Assembly: GCA_964247055.1 (NCBI GenBank)
Contig: OZ176051.1
Span: forward strand, 11,346,001-11,410,000
Direction: 5' to 3'
Length of the DNA stretch: 64,000 nucleotides
From: Paragordius varius
Lineage: Eukaryota > Nematomorpha
Every line of letters starts with the position of its first letter. Position 1 is the first letter of the stretch. Of the stretch, positions 1 to 12,488 are shown in pieces. Made by a program: the position numbers and the translations under genes. The notes beneath the pieces were generated by a model that saw only the letters and a list, made by a program, of their open reading frames with translations, was not told the origin of the DNA and did no database searches.

Positions 1-408
1 TAAATATGCGAAAAAACACATTCCAAAGATTTTGAGATTGAAAGGAAATAAATGAAATGAATGTGATGGAAAATAAAAAATATATCAAAAATTTTACATC
101 GCCACTCAAAAATTTATTTTTGCAAAAAAAAATTTTGAATTTTTTTTAAAGAGCCACTCAAATTTTTTTAAAAGACAAGTTGCTCCGAAACCACCTGTTA
201 GACACCCCAGATCTACAAGATAGATATTTTCTATTCTTGTTTTCTTTAAGATAAATAGAAAAAGCAAATAATATGGTTAGCAGTCTAGTAAATATCGTTT
301 ATTTTGTAAACGGTTCCGAAAATCGCTCTTCCAATCAACTTATATTCTAACCCATATAAAATTTTTCAATCGCCTAGAATTTCCCCTTCAAACAAGAATG
401 ATGTAATT
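1..408. other. Upstream region, possible earlier exon boundary
   Basis: No separate gene is visible. The reading frame of the downstream Asn/Ser-rich gene stays open for several codons before its first ATG at 409, and an AG that could be a splice acceptor lies near 377. The ATG may therefore be internal and the true start may lie outside the window. Confidence 0.4.
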
Positions 409-2516
409 ATGAAAGAATCTAAAACGCACGCTTTCAAAGCGCCAACATTCTCACAGAATAACTCTTCTTTGGTGCTTGATCATAGTTTTTTAACCGAAAA
501 TTTAAAGTCAATTAAGAATAATAATAATAATAATTCACATCTCCTTGGTAATGCATATGACAGCTTATATACTTCTAATTCATCTCCCGGTTCCTCTATT
601 TATGCCGCCAGTTCAATACCAGATTTTGCTCAAGAGGCCAACGAAAGGTTTATATAATATACTGACTGTGAATAATTCCTTTAAGTATTCATATAGTATA
701 TGTTTTATATAAATACCATTTAGAGTTCAAGTTCACCCTAAAAATAAATTATGTGTTTTTGAACTAATATAACAAATTATTAATATGAAATATATCTTTA
801 TAGCATAGTTTATTATTTTTTCAGTATTATTTTATTTTAAACAAAATTTTTATCTTTTAAAAATGTATAAAAATTAGGTATTTAATCCTCAACAACTTAT
901 ATTTTATTTGAGGTTGAATTTGAATTGTATATGGTATATTAAAAGGTTTCATTTCCCTTTTTAAACATTAGATTTAGCTTTATTTTATCCATTTATTATA
1001 ATAAAAAATTGGTTAATTTAAAAATAATTATTATATAATTACGATATATATTCTGTATCAGTTATTTTACTAATTTTCATACAAAAGCTAAATTTATTCG
1101 TTTTATAATAAATTATTGTAGTATTAAATATTTTTAAACATTTAAATTTTTTAGCACCGAACAAACCAATGGTATGATAGAAAAGGGACATACCGAACCA
1201 TTATATACCGCTGCACGTTTAGAGAGTAATTTTTTAACATTTAATATCTAACAGCTTTATGTTTGAATACATTTTAAATTAAAATTTGCTAAATGATGGC
1301 TTTTAATGTATATTTAATATCATTTCAAAAGAATAAAATTATAATTATTTGTGAATATGCATTCTAATTGAAACAGTAGATTATAATCTAATCATATATT
1401 TGTATGGTTTGAAAATGTACATATTTGTTTTATTTTATCAATGCAATTATTTAATATTATTTATTATTTTTTATAATTTAGATGTTTCCAATTCTAATAC
1501 TCAACAAACGATTAATCCTATAACGACGATAAATAATATTGACAATGGGTCAAATAAATATAATCAAGTTTTATCCGAAGATGAGACCACTCAAAAACAT
1601 GCATTATTAATTAATTATTTGAATGAATTTATACCTGAATCTCTTTGCTTACCTTTACCACCTATGGGTCCAACCTTTTTGGGACATCAAAATCAAACAA
1701 ATGATACATCAAATAGCGATAAAAATTATGGTAAAGTTTTATTAAATATTTTTAACTATCGGTATTCTATTTTATTGTGGTACAAAAGAAGCAAGGAAGT
1801 TTATACCTTATATATAATGCTTCATTAATCTGTTTGAATGATAAACATTTGCATTTTATCTTTCAATTTACTATTCATATCAATATTATATATGTTAAAC
1901 AATATTTTTATTTTTTAATTTGATAATTTTCACAGAGAATGGATATTCATGCATCATTGAAGCTATTTTAAACCATGAACATACAGATATTAATTCAGAA
2001 GGTTATTTAATTTTTACGCTGACCATTTTATATTTTTTTTCCCTTTTTATATTATCTTTTAGATGAAATAAATGGGAATGGTGATTTTAATAATGTGTAT
2101 TCTTCATTAAAACAAAATATTGAAGATATTGCGCATCAATCCAGGTAACCATAATTTTATTATTATTAATGATAAATTTGTTAACTATTTATTATTTATA
2201 ATAGGCAAAATATGTCAGAAACATCAGAATTAAAAGCTTTAGTTTTGTCTTTATCACAGGTATATTATTATCATAAAATATGTTGGAGAAATATTCATAT
2301 TAATTCTTTTTAATATTTCATGAGTTATTTTTTCTTTTTTGTCATGGTTAATTAAATTATTGACACTTTATTATATTTATACTGAATTAAATTTTGGGTC
2401 AGAAGGCCAAGTTTATTAAATATATTTCTTAATTTTATATATTTTGTATATGAGAATTTATATAGAGGATAGCTCAGATGGAAAACCGAATGATGAACAT
2501 CGAATCTTGCACATGA
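409..2516 (+). CDS. Asn/Ser-rich protein of unknown function, 7 exons
   Basis: I do not recognise this protein. Seven exons join with consistent phases at GT-AG sites: 409-647, 1155-1225, 1482-1730, 1936-2001, 2063-2144, 2205-2259 and 2466-2516, giving about 270 residues. The N-terminal third is low-complexity, with an Asn run near residues 37-42 and many Ser. The middle holds a more ordered stretch, LINYLNEFIPESLCLPLPP, and the C-terminus is helical with heptad-like spacing (KALVLSLSQRIAQMENRM), suggesting a short coiled coil just before the stop. No signal peptide or membrane segment is seen. An AATAAA lies at 2581-2586. The neighbouring gene on the other strand ends at 3014, so the two genes converge. 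The start is uncertain because the frame is open upstream of the ATG. The exon structure is well supported; the function is unknown. Confidence 0.6.
713..938. mobile_element. TATACCAT-ended MITE, copy A
   Basis: The left end (ATACCATTTAGAGTTCAAGTTCACCC) and the right end (GGTTGAATTTGAATTGTATATGGTAT) form an inverted repeat. It lies in the first intron of the 409-2516 gene. Related copies are at 26182-26422, 33233-33485, 48558-48865 and 50546-50785. Confidence 0.65.
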
Positions 2517-2717
2517 TGTGTATCTTTTGTCAGAAATAATATTTAAAATTTATACATTTTTATGACAACCTTTCCTCTTTAATAAAATATATACCATATT
2601 TTATGTACTGGTTGTCAAACCTTTTACAATTAACGGTTATATACCCTTGACTAAAATGTTTGAAAGTTTTTTAAATACATAGCATTGAAACTGTGACATA
2701 GTACATTTTTATACAAT

Positions 2718-2837
2718 TACAGTATGAAGTATACATTGCTAGAAAATTATTAATTATTGCCAATATATACAGTAAAGGGGGCAGTATTATTGGCTTATAT
2801 TAATACTTTCTAGCAATATATACTTACTCATACTGTA
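2718..2837. mobile_element. Short TA-flanked inverted-repeat element (MITE), copy 1
   Basis: The ends form an imperfect inverted repeat of about 30 bp: TA-CAGTATGA at the left and TCATACTG-TA at the right, followed inward by the motif CATTGCTAGAAA and its complement. TA flanks and size fit a non-autonomous Tc1/mariner-type element. It lies between two convergent genes. A relative is at 3815-4012. Confidence 0.6.
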
Positions 2838-3013
2838 TCATTAAACATATATTATTTTGCAAAGTATATAAGATTAGGAAAGGTGTTTTAATAAATTATA
2901 CATCACGTGTTTATTTGTCAATCTATTGTTCAAATATATAATACACAAGGAAATGATATTGTACAAACATAAAATATGGAAAATATCACATTGTTTTATA
3001 AATTAAAGTTTTT

Positions 3014-5561
3014 TTAATCTGTAAACTTTTGAGAGGCTTGCGTCATAGATATCGTGTTTGATCGCTTTCGGCCATCATAACCACCTGGAACAAATAAAAA
3101 AATTTACTTACTACAAATATATTTTAAGTATTTAACATAAATAGAAGAATAAATATATTTTCTAAAATAAAAGTTGTAATAAAGTAAAACAAAATGTGCA
3201 TTTAATATTGTTTTATTTGGCAAATTCTTAACAACCCTAGTCAATAGTAAATATGATCTCATATTGGTGTCAGTTTTGCTGGACAAAAACTTATAAACAA
3301 ATGCGGAATATTAGATATTTAATAGTAAGTTTAAAGCTATATATGAACCTTTTGTTCTGTCTGCATTGATGGGTATTGATACCATTTGTTCGGTATGATT
3401 TGGATTTTCACCTGTTTGGCCATGTAGGAAAGGTTGTTGTGGGAATCGATAGAGTGGCTCATTATTTTCTGGTGATTTAATTTGACTCAGGGGTAAAACA
3501 AGTCTTTCGAATGTTAAGGTAGGAGATTGTGGTATATTATGAGGTGATACACATAGGTTATTTATAGCGTTTCCTATTAATTGTATATATCTGTGTATAT
3601 AAACCCTAATTTTGTAAAAATATGGTTTTTTATTTGTATTTACTATTGATTTAAACCAGTGGGATGCAAACCGCAACCTAAAAGTCCTTTTTATGGTACT
3701 AAATTAATTAAATAATTTTTCGATGTACATATTTAAGGTATAAGTAGCTGCACATGTGTGAAACAGCTGGGCAATATTTGTCGGTTTATATGGTGTAGGG
3801 CCGGTGTGACAAAATACAGTATGAGTAAATAAATATACATTGGTAGAAAGTCATTAATTCTTGCCAAATTGTAAATTCAACAAAGGGAAATATTATTGGC
3901 TCAAAGTTATTTTTTCACTTTTTTACTATTATTAGCCAAAAATACTGCCCTTTGTTGTATTTACTGTTTGAATAATTAATAACTTTCTAGCAATGTATGC
4001 TTATTCATACTTTTTTGGTGATATATTTGAAAAAAGATAAAATTAAAACGGGACTTTGTTTTGAGTTTCTATACATGTCCAATTTTTCAAAATTTATCTT
4101 TTTTCCTTTTTACGCATATCCTTAAAAATACTTTTGTATACCCATTTTCGAGGTGAACTGATAAAATTTGTTCCGTTTTTTGTGCACCAAAGGATACGAT
4201 GACACCGATAATTTATCATTTGAACGGACAGGCTTTAAACTCAATTCATTCTTTTGTAGCATATCTCGTATATTTACTGTGATTGGATCTGTGCAATAAA
4301 AACTTTTTATTGATTAGCCTTTAGAAATGCTTAAATTATCAATGATTTAAATAAGCTATGAGTCGTATCAATCCAGGAGGCTTATTTTATTTGAAATTAA
4401 CTTGAGCTCATTTTTATCATTTTTTGGTCAATACTGATGACGCATGTACCTATATAAGTTTTACTACAAAATTCTAAAACCCAGCTATAAAATTACGGCA
4501 ATTCTTTAATTTCGCATATGCATTGTTAATGATACTCTAACCTGTAATTATTTCGTAAATTCCAATCAATAATTTTACCTGTCACTTCAAAATAGGTTGG
4601 AAGTATTATATCGTTGCCTTCATCTTTTTTAATTGAATCTCTGTGCTCCACCTTTGGAGAATGTAATGCCTATAATAAAATATACATAATTTGGTTAAAA
4701 ATGGATAATAACCAACGAATATACAGTAAAAATGGTTATATAGACAAAAAATAATAATAATACATCAAAAAAATTCAAATATTTTTAAATCTCATTCAAT
4801 TATATACTTAAAAATATATTACATTATGCTGAAAACATTAAAGTGTTGAAAGTATGGTTTAAAAAATATTTGTCTTTTAGATTTTGTCTGTATGATTTCA
4901 ATTTTCGCTGCATATATGTTTACTTGATCATATGGTGGCGGTTCTTCATTAGCAGCTAAAATTACTAAATTGCCATTGACACTCATGAGTCTTAAATCGC
5001 GTAAAGCTCTTTGGTTTTCAACATCAGTCGTGGTTGGTTGGGGCCTACAATTTAAATAAGGTCTTTACACATGATATATATATAAATAATTTTTATTAAC
5101 TGGATTGTAATTCTTAGTTTATTTTATTGTCACAATATTTATCAAACTATATAAACATTCTTTATTATGAAGTCAAATGTGGTACCTTATTGCCGGATTA
5201 AGTTATTCAAAATCAAATTTCCAAGATTAATCAAAATTTAGTTTATTATAAATAAAAATTGACGTACATAAATGAATGATACACATAAAATTACTTAAGT
5301 TTTTTCTTTATAGTGTGGATAAAACAGGTGAGGAAAGTGAGCATTATGATCAAACATATAAATAAAGAGGCCGTAGCCCCAAGTACATTTCCAGTTGTCC
5401 ATTCAAAACTATTGCTTGAAATTTCTGTAAAAAATTTAAGCAAAATAAAAAGATTGAAAAAGCAAAATCCAAAAGAAAGGATGATAAAAATAAACGGTTT
5501 AATAAAACTAGCCCTCTCGTAACACCCGTTTCTGAGTAAATCCAATAATTTTTCAAACCAT
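3014..5561 (-). CDS. Two-or-more-pass membrane protein with long cytoplasmic-type tail and PPPY motif
   Basis: The family is not recognised. Six exons join in phase on the minus strand: 5295-5561, 4924-5044, 4579-4669, 4142-4288, 3349-3573 and 3014-3084, about 307 residues. The first modelled exon has two strong hydrophobic segments (IFIILSFGFCFFNLFILL and LGATASLFICLIIMLTFL) separated by about 20 residues, followed by a basic stop-transfer stretch (KKKLK). The rest is polar and probably cytoplasmic, with a PPPY motif of the kind bound by WW-domain proteins, a Pro-rich middle and a Ser/Thr-rich end. The two segments and short loop would suit TM3-TM4 of a claudin/PMP22-type four-pass protein, but that is only a guess. 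The true 5' end is unresolved: no ATG is in frame in the first exon, so at least one upstream exon is missing; an ATG near 5696 with a strong GTACGT donor is one candidate. A possible polyA signal is at 2910-2915. Confidence 0.6.
3815..4012. mobile_element. Short TA-flanked inverted-repeat element (MITE), copy 2
   Basis: It shares its ends with the element at 2718-2837 (TA-CAGTATGAGTA at the left, a CATTGxTAGAAAG motif inside, and the complementary arm ending at TTCATAC). The interior contains a second inverted pair around an ACTGCCCTTTG motif. It sits inside an intron (3574-4141) of the minus-strand membrane-protein gene. Confidence 0.55.
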
Positions 5562-8368
5562 CTTATACGGTCATTTTTTAGGGATTATGTGAAAAAGATA
5601 TTACGCCATTCACCGAAACTAAGTATGATAAAAACGTACTGGAATTCGAATGAGATAAGGGAAAAAGTCCGTAATCCGATAAGGGGTAACCATTCATTGT
5701 AAACAAAATATAATAAGAGCGAGAATTACAAGTATTAAAAATAATAATTATGTTTGGAATTCAGATTCTGTTAAACTGTTATTACTCATGTTATATATTC
5801 AAAAAAGCGTGAATTATCTATATATTATATATCAAGGGTTTTTCTCGATAAAATGATAATATACTGTGACGTAAGTTATTAATAACCGCATCTATTTCGT
5901 AAACCTATGTTTATCATATTTGAGCCAACTTTTAGGTCGATCAAATTATCTTATAAAATTATTAACTACTATTTTTACCTAAAAAACACCTTTTCTCTTA
6001 TTGCTTATTGACATCCTATTTGTGAGGCCATTTCAAAAGATAAATTTTCTATTGATAGCCAAAATGTTTTGTAAAAATTCAGGTCTAATAAATTGCCAAA
6101 TCAAACAAAATTATATTTTTAAATAAATATTTATTATAGTAGTATTTACTTCCATCCGTCATCATAAAACACGAATCATGATTACAGTAATATTTAGTAC
6201 AGAATGTCCCATATTTATAAAATTAATATAATTATTACATCTAATACAAGTTAATTTTCAATTTTCTCAAAAAATAGTATGGTATTTAAAGTAATAGAGA
6301 ATTGATTATATTATATAAATATATATGTGCATAATAATCAGCCTAAAGCAGGTAGCTATTAATAAAACTATTTTTTTATAATATCATAATTATATATCGT
6401 CTACCATAATTGTTTTATTAAACACAATTGTAATACACGGCAAATATTGGGGAATTATCTTTATATATGTACATTAAATCGCGATTAGTTATATTTTTAA
6501 CCTTAGGCTTTTTATACTTTTTGTAATAGCGAATAAACGCTAGTGATTTTTACGTTAAAATCATAATGATATAAAATCTTATAATCAATTCAAAAATCTC
6601 AATTAAAACGGTGTTATTAACATAAATTGCATCAGGAAAATTTTTATAATATGCCTAATCTGTAAAATATCAAAATTATCTTACTTAAACGCCAATAATT
6701 ATCTATGATAAATTAGTTAATTTTATAAATATTTGTGTTTAAGATCTATTGGATAATATATTATAAAACAACATAGTAATTCAAATATATTTAATTTATT
6801 CTATAGTTTTTAATTAAAGTTGCTCCGTGAACATTTCAAGAGTGTTCTTTATACACTCTCCTTGAACATCCTTGAACATTGGTCCTTGTATATTTTATTT
6901 TGCGCATAACTTAATCAAACTTAACCAATCATTTTTGACCTGTTGTCTTTATTTCTCAAAATTAAATGAATTTTAATTTTTGTTTATTCAAGGACAATTT
7001 TATTTCATTTCAAAAATAATTATATTTATATGGTTTTAAAGGCTAATTAAAATATAGTTTATTGGGTTATAAATTGCAATTTTGTTTATAATTTTATAGA
7101 ATTTGGAAAAAATATATTAATGCTAAATTATATCTGATAAGCAATGCTGAGATGTGAAAATCATTATTGGCCATTCATATTTCATTTATAAATGCGCCAA
7201 ATTCCTTTTTTAATAGGCCTTAAAAAATACAGGTTTCACAAATCGAAAGCTTCAGGAAAAGTTGGTCTATGTATTTAAATTAAATTATATTTATAATAAC
7301 AGTTGTTAAAATCCGTAATATAACGATAAAGAATAAATAAATAGAATAAATCCGTTCATTACTATTAAATTATATTTATGTTTATAAATTAATTTCGAGA
7401 CTCTCTTTTAGATAAGTGGTTAGGCTCAACCAATTTTGTTTACTTGTAGCATTCGCATAATGTATGAAATCTTATGAATACACACGAAAACCGACGCATT
7501 CTCTATCCGAGCAAATTTTAACCTCAAAGTGTATTTTATCCAAAATATGCCCCACAAAAGTCGTTATTTAGAATAATTAAATATTGTCGTTAAAGGAGTT
7601 TCATTGGAGCTACATAAATTTGATCGTACTGGATTGAAATGAAACGAGATCTTTTTAAAGTAGCGTACACGTACGCCCTACCTAGAGAAGATATGCCTTC
7701 GATTATATTTTCACTTTCGAAATGACCTCGTAGCCGAAGATAATATAGTACTAGTTTCGGCACTCACCTTTATATTAAGCACATTTTGTAAAAAGCGTTT
7801 GGATGGACCCTACTCAAAGCCGGGATTAAAATTGTTTTTGATTGAACGCTTGATAGAGTCATTAATTATAAATAACGTTCTGATTAAGTATAACTTTAAA
7901 GAAATTTTACGGAAAACGTTTAAAACCATGTGAATAAGGTAACTGTTTTATGTTTTTTCCTCATGAAGACACATAATGCGCTAACCTTAAATATCCATAT
8001 TTGCCTCCAAAACCGTAATTTAGCAATATCCAAAAAAACATATCTAACCAAACTTAATAATGTCTTGGTAAATCCATAAAAACGATTTCAAACAAATAAA
8101 CCATAATTACAGGCACGAAGTATATGGTAATGACTATAAATAAGTTTATCAACCCCAATGCATCCATATGAAAAACGAAAAAAACAATTTTCTTTTAAAC
8201 GTTCAATCAAAAAAATTAAATAAGATTCTAAATATAAAAGACAAACGCGGACTCAAATTTGTTGAATTTAATTTTAATGTTTTATCTAAAAACTATTCAA
8301 TATATACAAAGTGTTATAAGTTTTTACCTATTTATTTGGTAAAAAATCATGTAATAAAAATTATTGAT
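5562..8368. other. Non-coding stretch, AT-rich
   Basis: Apart from possible missing 5' exons of the membrane-protein gene near 5.6-5.7 kb, I see no supportable coding region. Around 6835-6895 there is a short stretch rich in TCCTTGAACA-type words that resembles one arm of the TATACCAT-ended MITE at 59389-59962, probably a fragment. Confidence 0.4.
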
Positions 8369-9060
8369 TTAATCAAAATATCGTCCATCAGCTTCTATAC
8401 ATTTTGCCCGTCCCTCAAACAATATATGGATGACAGAAAAACTGATTTGGTTTTGCGGTAAATCATTGATTATATTATGTTCAGACGTTTTCGAATTTAT
8501 TAAAGTGCTGCTCTAAGAGCGTATGCCCCATTGGTACGAAGATGTATTAGTCAGATGGCACCAGGTCGGGAGTACGCCGGATGCGGAAAATTTTCCCATT
8601 GAATCAATTTTAAAGTGACATCTGGTTTTGGTGTGAGAGACGGAGTATGTTATGCAGCAAAATCATTATGCATGTCTTTTGGCCCACCACGATGGTTATT
8701 TGATTCATTGATGGCTTACATAAATAATATGGTGCTAAGAAGTAGTAACGGTTTCACCGGGCTTCAATAGTCACAAAACAGTTGGTCCCACCACACACAG
8801 AGCATGGTCTTATTTCCAAAGAAATTTGGATAGGTGTTATTTATCGGCTTGGCCCAAGATTTTTCCGCTTTGACTAAGCAAATAAAGCCGATCATCTGTT
8901 ACAACTTGATCCAGAAATAATAGTTGCAGGATTCCCAAGTATCTTTGCGATTTTTGATATGGAGTTATTGAAATGATGTGAGACGTTAATTGATTTTTCC
9001 CATTTCTATTAGATTTAACTGATTGTTTTCATGATATATGTTCTGTCAATTATCGTTAAA
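8369..9060 (-). pseudogene. Decayed mariner-type transposase
   Basis: Reading the minus strand, conserved pieces of a mariner transposase appear in order but in shifting frames with internal stops. They are a VVTDD segment (catalytic first Asp region, near 8890), an LCVVGP segment corresponding to the usual LCVWWD motif (near 8800), LIQWENFPHPAYSPDLVPSD carrying the last catalytic Asp (near 8560-8620), and the C-terminal FEGRAKCIEADGRYFD followed by a stop at 8369. Less certain N-terminal helix-turn-helix remnants may extend to about 9290. Terminal repeats were not identified. Several frameshifts and stops mean it cannot encode a working enzyme. Plus-strand open frames over this region are antisense shadows. 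Confidence 0.8.
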
Positions 9061-9559
9061 TTCAACTTGAATCTTCAATTACTCTTGCACAGTCTTTGGA
9101 GTAGTGTACCAACTAAAGCACCCACTTTCTTTAACACTGAAACAACTTATTTTATAAACCATGTTTCAAATTTTAAAGCATGTTCACCCTGTATTTACCA
9201 GCAAACGATGATTTTTATCAGCCGTATTCTCATTGAAAAAAAAAGAATGCGCACCGCAAATGTTTTTCTTTCGAAAATTTTTTTTTAGCAAAATGGCTTT
9301 TGTCTAAAATCAACTGTTTATGTCTTCACTTAGTTCTTATTAAGGTTAGAAAGATTTTTCTTTCTAATATTCATTAATAATACAATAACTAAACCTTGTC
9401 ACATGTTGTTGTAAATTAGTCAAAATAAAATAATTTCTAAGGAATAAAATAGATAAAAGAATTTCGGGCAAACGAAAGAATGAAGAATTGCACGTTTTTT
9501 CATTTATCTATTAGTGCCAAATATCTTGTAATTATCAAGCTTAGGTATTATTGGTTTGG

Positions 9560-10870
9560 CACAGTTAGTGGGAATCCATGGATTGATTACGATATATATC
9601 TATATCTTTTGTTGCGTTTCGAGGTATGTTCAGGAATTTAATTCTTGTTCTATTATTTGAGTCCAAGTTGTTTTAGGCCTCCCTTTTGGGTTGGGGGCAG
9701 GGATCTGTAAATCAAGAATTTCTTTGCAGATGCGTCTATACTGGATCTGTCTATGTGTTCAAAATACCGAAGGTTATTTGTCCTGATAAAACTGTTATTG
9801 GTTCTAGTTCATTTATGGTAGAATTTATCCTCATATATTTTAGCATTTTGTCTTCCGTTCTTTTTAATCTCATTTCTAATGTTATTGTGATGGCCCATGG
9901 AAGGCGTAGATAAGGGTAGGGCGGACACCCACTTTATACATTTTGGTTTTATTTTTTACGGTTATGTCTTTATGTGTTAATACATATTTGAGTTGAATAA
10001 TTTGCCCAGCCGAGTTTATTTATGTGATATGGTTGTTTGAGCTTCTGATATAACAGAGATAGGTGAAATTGTTAACAGTTTCGAACCTAAAATTTTCCAT
10101 ATTAAACTCCCGTGATTTAAGGATGTTTGATTTCCCCAATATACAGCTTTCATTTAGAATTTTTATTGTCAATTTTCCTTTCATCCACATTTTACAAGAT
10201 GTACATTAAATGGCATTCGTTTTAACCTCTTTGTGGCAAATAGAGCAGGGGTATTTTATGGTTCTGTTTTCATCACCTGTAATCATTACTTTTGTTTTTT
10301 CTATATTTATTTTGAGGCCATGTTTATGAAAACATGAATGTCATTTGAGATATAAACTTTTCAATACGTGTGCTGTTTTTACAGTTATGATCAAGTCATC
10401 GGCGTACAGCATGTTCCATGGTGGAATCTCTGTAATGTCTCTGCTCATATAATCCATAATTTTTAAGAAAAGTAGTGGTCTTAAAGTTGGGACGGAGGCC
10501 AATATTAATGTTAAAATAATTAGTGTTTCCGACTGGTGTTTTAACTCAGCTTTGTGCATTTTCACACAGGAGCATTATCAATTTTATTAAATATTATTCG
10601 ATTTTTTGGTACCTTAATGCCTCAATTATGAGGTGTCTGGGTATAGTGTCAAACGCTCTCTCCAGATCTATAAAGATGTGGAACAGCTTTTGACTTTTTG
10701 CTAATTTTTCTTGCAGACGATCTGAAATGAAAATGGGCTATGATGTTCTTTTATCTTTTTGAAAAGTGAATTGATTTTTATTAATTGTTATATTTTAAAT
10801 TCTATTTTTAATCACTGTTTCAAAAACTTTCATACTGTGTTCCAAAAATTTCTAACGATAATGAATAATG
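9560..10870 (-). mobile_element. LINE (non-LTR retrotransposon) fragment, RT middle to 3' region
   Basis: On the minus strand the reading starts in reverse transcriptase (a LERAFDT-type motif A around 10640-10690), continues to the catalytic MLYADDLIITV motif near 10390-10420, then a KINIEKTKVM stretch, a CxxC...CTSC zinc-finger-like segment near 10200-10250, and a C-terminal GRPKTTW motif near 9670-9690. Many stops and frameshifts interrupt it. The clade is not certain. Its 5' end meets a second fragment of the same kind in the opposite orientation. Confidence 0.8.
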
Positions 10871-11812
10871 CTAAAAATGGTGTGGGAAGAAATAAGAAAA
10901 GCTAGCAACAACCCAAATGGTGGTGGGGTGACAGCGTGAAACCTTTACTCCTGAGAAAAAAACGAGCTCCATAAAAAATGGAAAAAATCTAAAAATATTA
11001 AAGACCAAATCCTATACAATCAATATAAAAAACTGCAACACTATTAAGGATTTAAAAAATAAAAGTAGCATGGAAATGGCGGACGAACTGGAAAAGGACA
11101 TTAATAATATGACAATATTTAGAAAAATCAAAAACTATATAAAAACCAAAAAGATATTTAAATATTCGTTGGGTTAAAGAGTATCAACATAATATTCTTA
11201 TCAATACCAACGACATAATTAACAGATGGGAAAAATTTATGAAAACTAAATTTAACACCCCTGAATCTAGGGTTACTAATGTCATACAAGGTCCCATTCA
11301 GGAATTCACCCCAGAAGAAATAGCAATAGTAATGAAAGACATGAAATCTAACAGAGCCACTGGGTCCTCTGAGATCTCTGCAGATTTAATGAAGGCCACC
11401 CCGATAACTGTTAATTTTTTTGGTGGACTGTTTAATTTGGTCTACAAAAACAATACAATCCCAAACGAATGGGACAAAAGCTACATCTATCCCGTTTATA
11501 AAAATAAAAGAGATGCCCTTGATTGCTCCATATCGCCCATTTAAATTTTTGTAACACGGTATGAAAGTTTTTGAAACAGTGATTCAAAATAGAATTAAAA
11601 ATATAACAATTAATAAAAATCAATTTGCCTTTCAAAAAGGTAGAAGCACATCAGAGCCTATTTAAATTTTGAATCGTCTGCAAAAAAATATCTAGCAAAA
11701 GGTCAAAAGCTGTTCCACATCTTTATAGATCTAGAAAGAGCGTTTGACACTATACCCAGACACCTCATAATTGAGGCATTAAGGTACCAAAAAATCGAAA
11801 AATATTTAATAA
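10595..11812. repeat. Inverted repeat made by two LINE copies
   Basis: About 270 bp at 10595-10865 is the reverse complement of 11545-11812 with moderate divergence (for example the GGTACCTTAATGCCTCAATT block matches AATTGAGGCATTAAGGTACC). The spacer is about 680 bp of LINE sequence. It could result from a 5'-inverted (twin-primed) insertion or from two independent insertions. Confidence 0.75.
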
Positions 11813-11830
11813 AATTGAAATTATCAAGCT
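10871..11830 (+). mobile_element. LINE fragment, pre-RT linker to RT middle
   Basis: On the plus strand a Lys-rich linker (KKWKKSKN, near 10975) leads to RWEKFMKTKF near 11225-11250. The start of reverse transcriptase follows: EEIAIVMKDMKSNRATGSS, then IPNEWDKSYIYPVYKNK up to about 11520, then FAFQKGRST near 11625 and IFIDLERAFDT near 11720. It stops being recognisable soon after an RYQKIEKYL stretch near 11800. It is broken by several stops. It overlaps the minus-strand fragment in content for about 270 bp, so the two form an inverted repeat. Confidence 0.8.
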
Positions 11831-12488
11831 TTCGGACAAAATTATTATTTCCTTACAACTTTGATTTTAGATTGGTATAAATCGGCGTTTTTTAAATGAA
11901 TAAAATATCAATTATTAAAGCCTTCCGTTTTCAGAAAAATTGCATCAAAGCCAACACTATTTTTTATAAATATATTGAAGACTTTAGTGGCGAAATGGCT
12001 TTTAAAAACTTTTTGTTTGAGAAGGACTACATTTTTTTAAGCTGAGTTTATTTGCGACAAAAATTGAACAGAGATTCTAATTTTTGAGAATGACAATTAA
12101 CCAAGATTATGTGCAAAAACGTTATTTTATAAAGGGTAGGGCTAAACATAGAAGTAAATACAAGTTGTGTCACCGTAATCGGCTATTAAAAATCTAAATT
12201 TTTGAGCTCATCGCATGTGAGTTAAGTCACACGCATAACGGAAAATTAATTTTATTATCCACAAGATCAGGAATCACTCCTCACATTTATATGCTGGAGC
12301 ATTTTACGGAGTGTGGATCCTTACTCAGGGGTTAATATAAATAAGCAACAAGAATTATTTAGATAATTTAATATATACACGCGGACATATATTAGTTCAA
12401 GCCTCTTGTTATTTTTGATTTACTTGCGAAAAAAATTAAATTTCATATACGAATGTATTATAATGTAACAATGTGCATAATGCGATCG
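11831..12488. other. Non-coding stretch
   Basis: Nothing coding is seen between the LINE fragment and the stop codon of the minus-strand GINS3 gene. It includes the GINS3 3' flank. Confidence 0.4.

Noticed and set aside
4888-4923. A 36-nt candidate intron in the membrane-protein gene that would keep the frame open
   Set aside because: The following bases lack a usable donor, whereas splicing from the same donor to 4669 gives phase continuity through all later exons.
5313-5522. Plus-strand open frame opposite the membrane-protein exon
   Set aside because: Antisense shadow of the two-helix exon, which has matching splice phases on the minus strand.
8168-8461. 97-codon open frame on the plus strand
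   Set aside because: It partly overlaps the antisense of the mariner transposase C-terminus and has only AT-driven composition.
9031-9288. 85-codon plus-strand open frame
   Set aside because: Antisense to the N-terminal remnants of the mariner fossil; no protein-like conservation.
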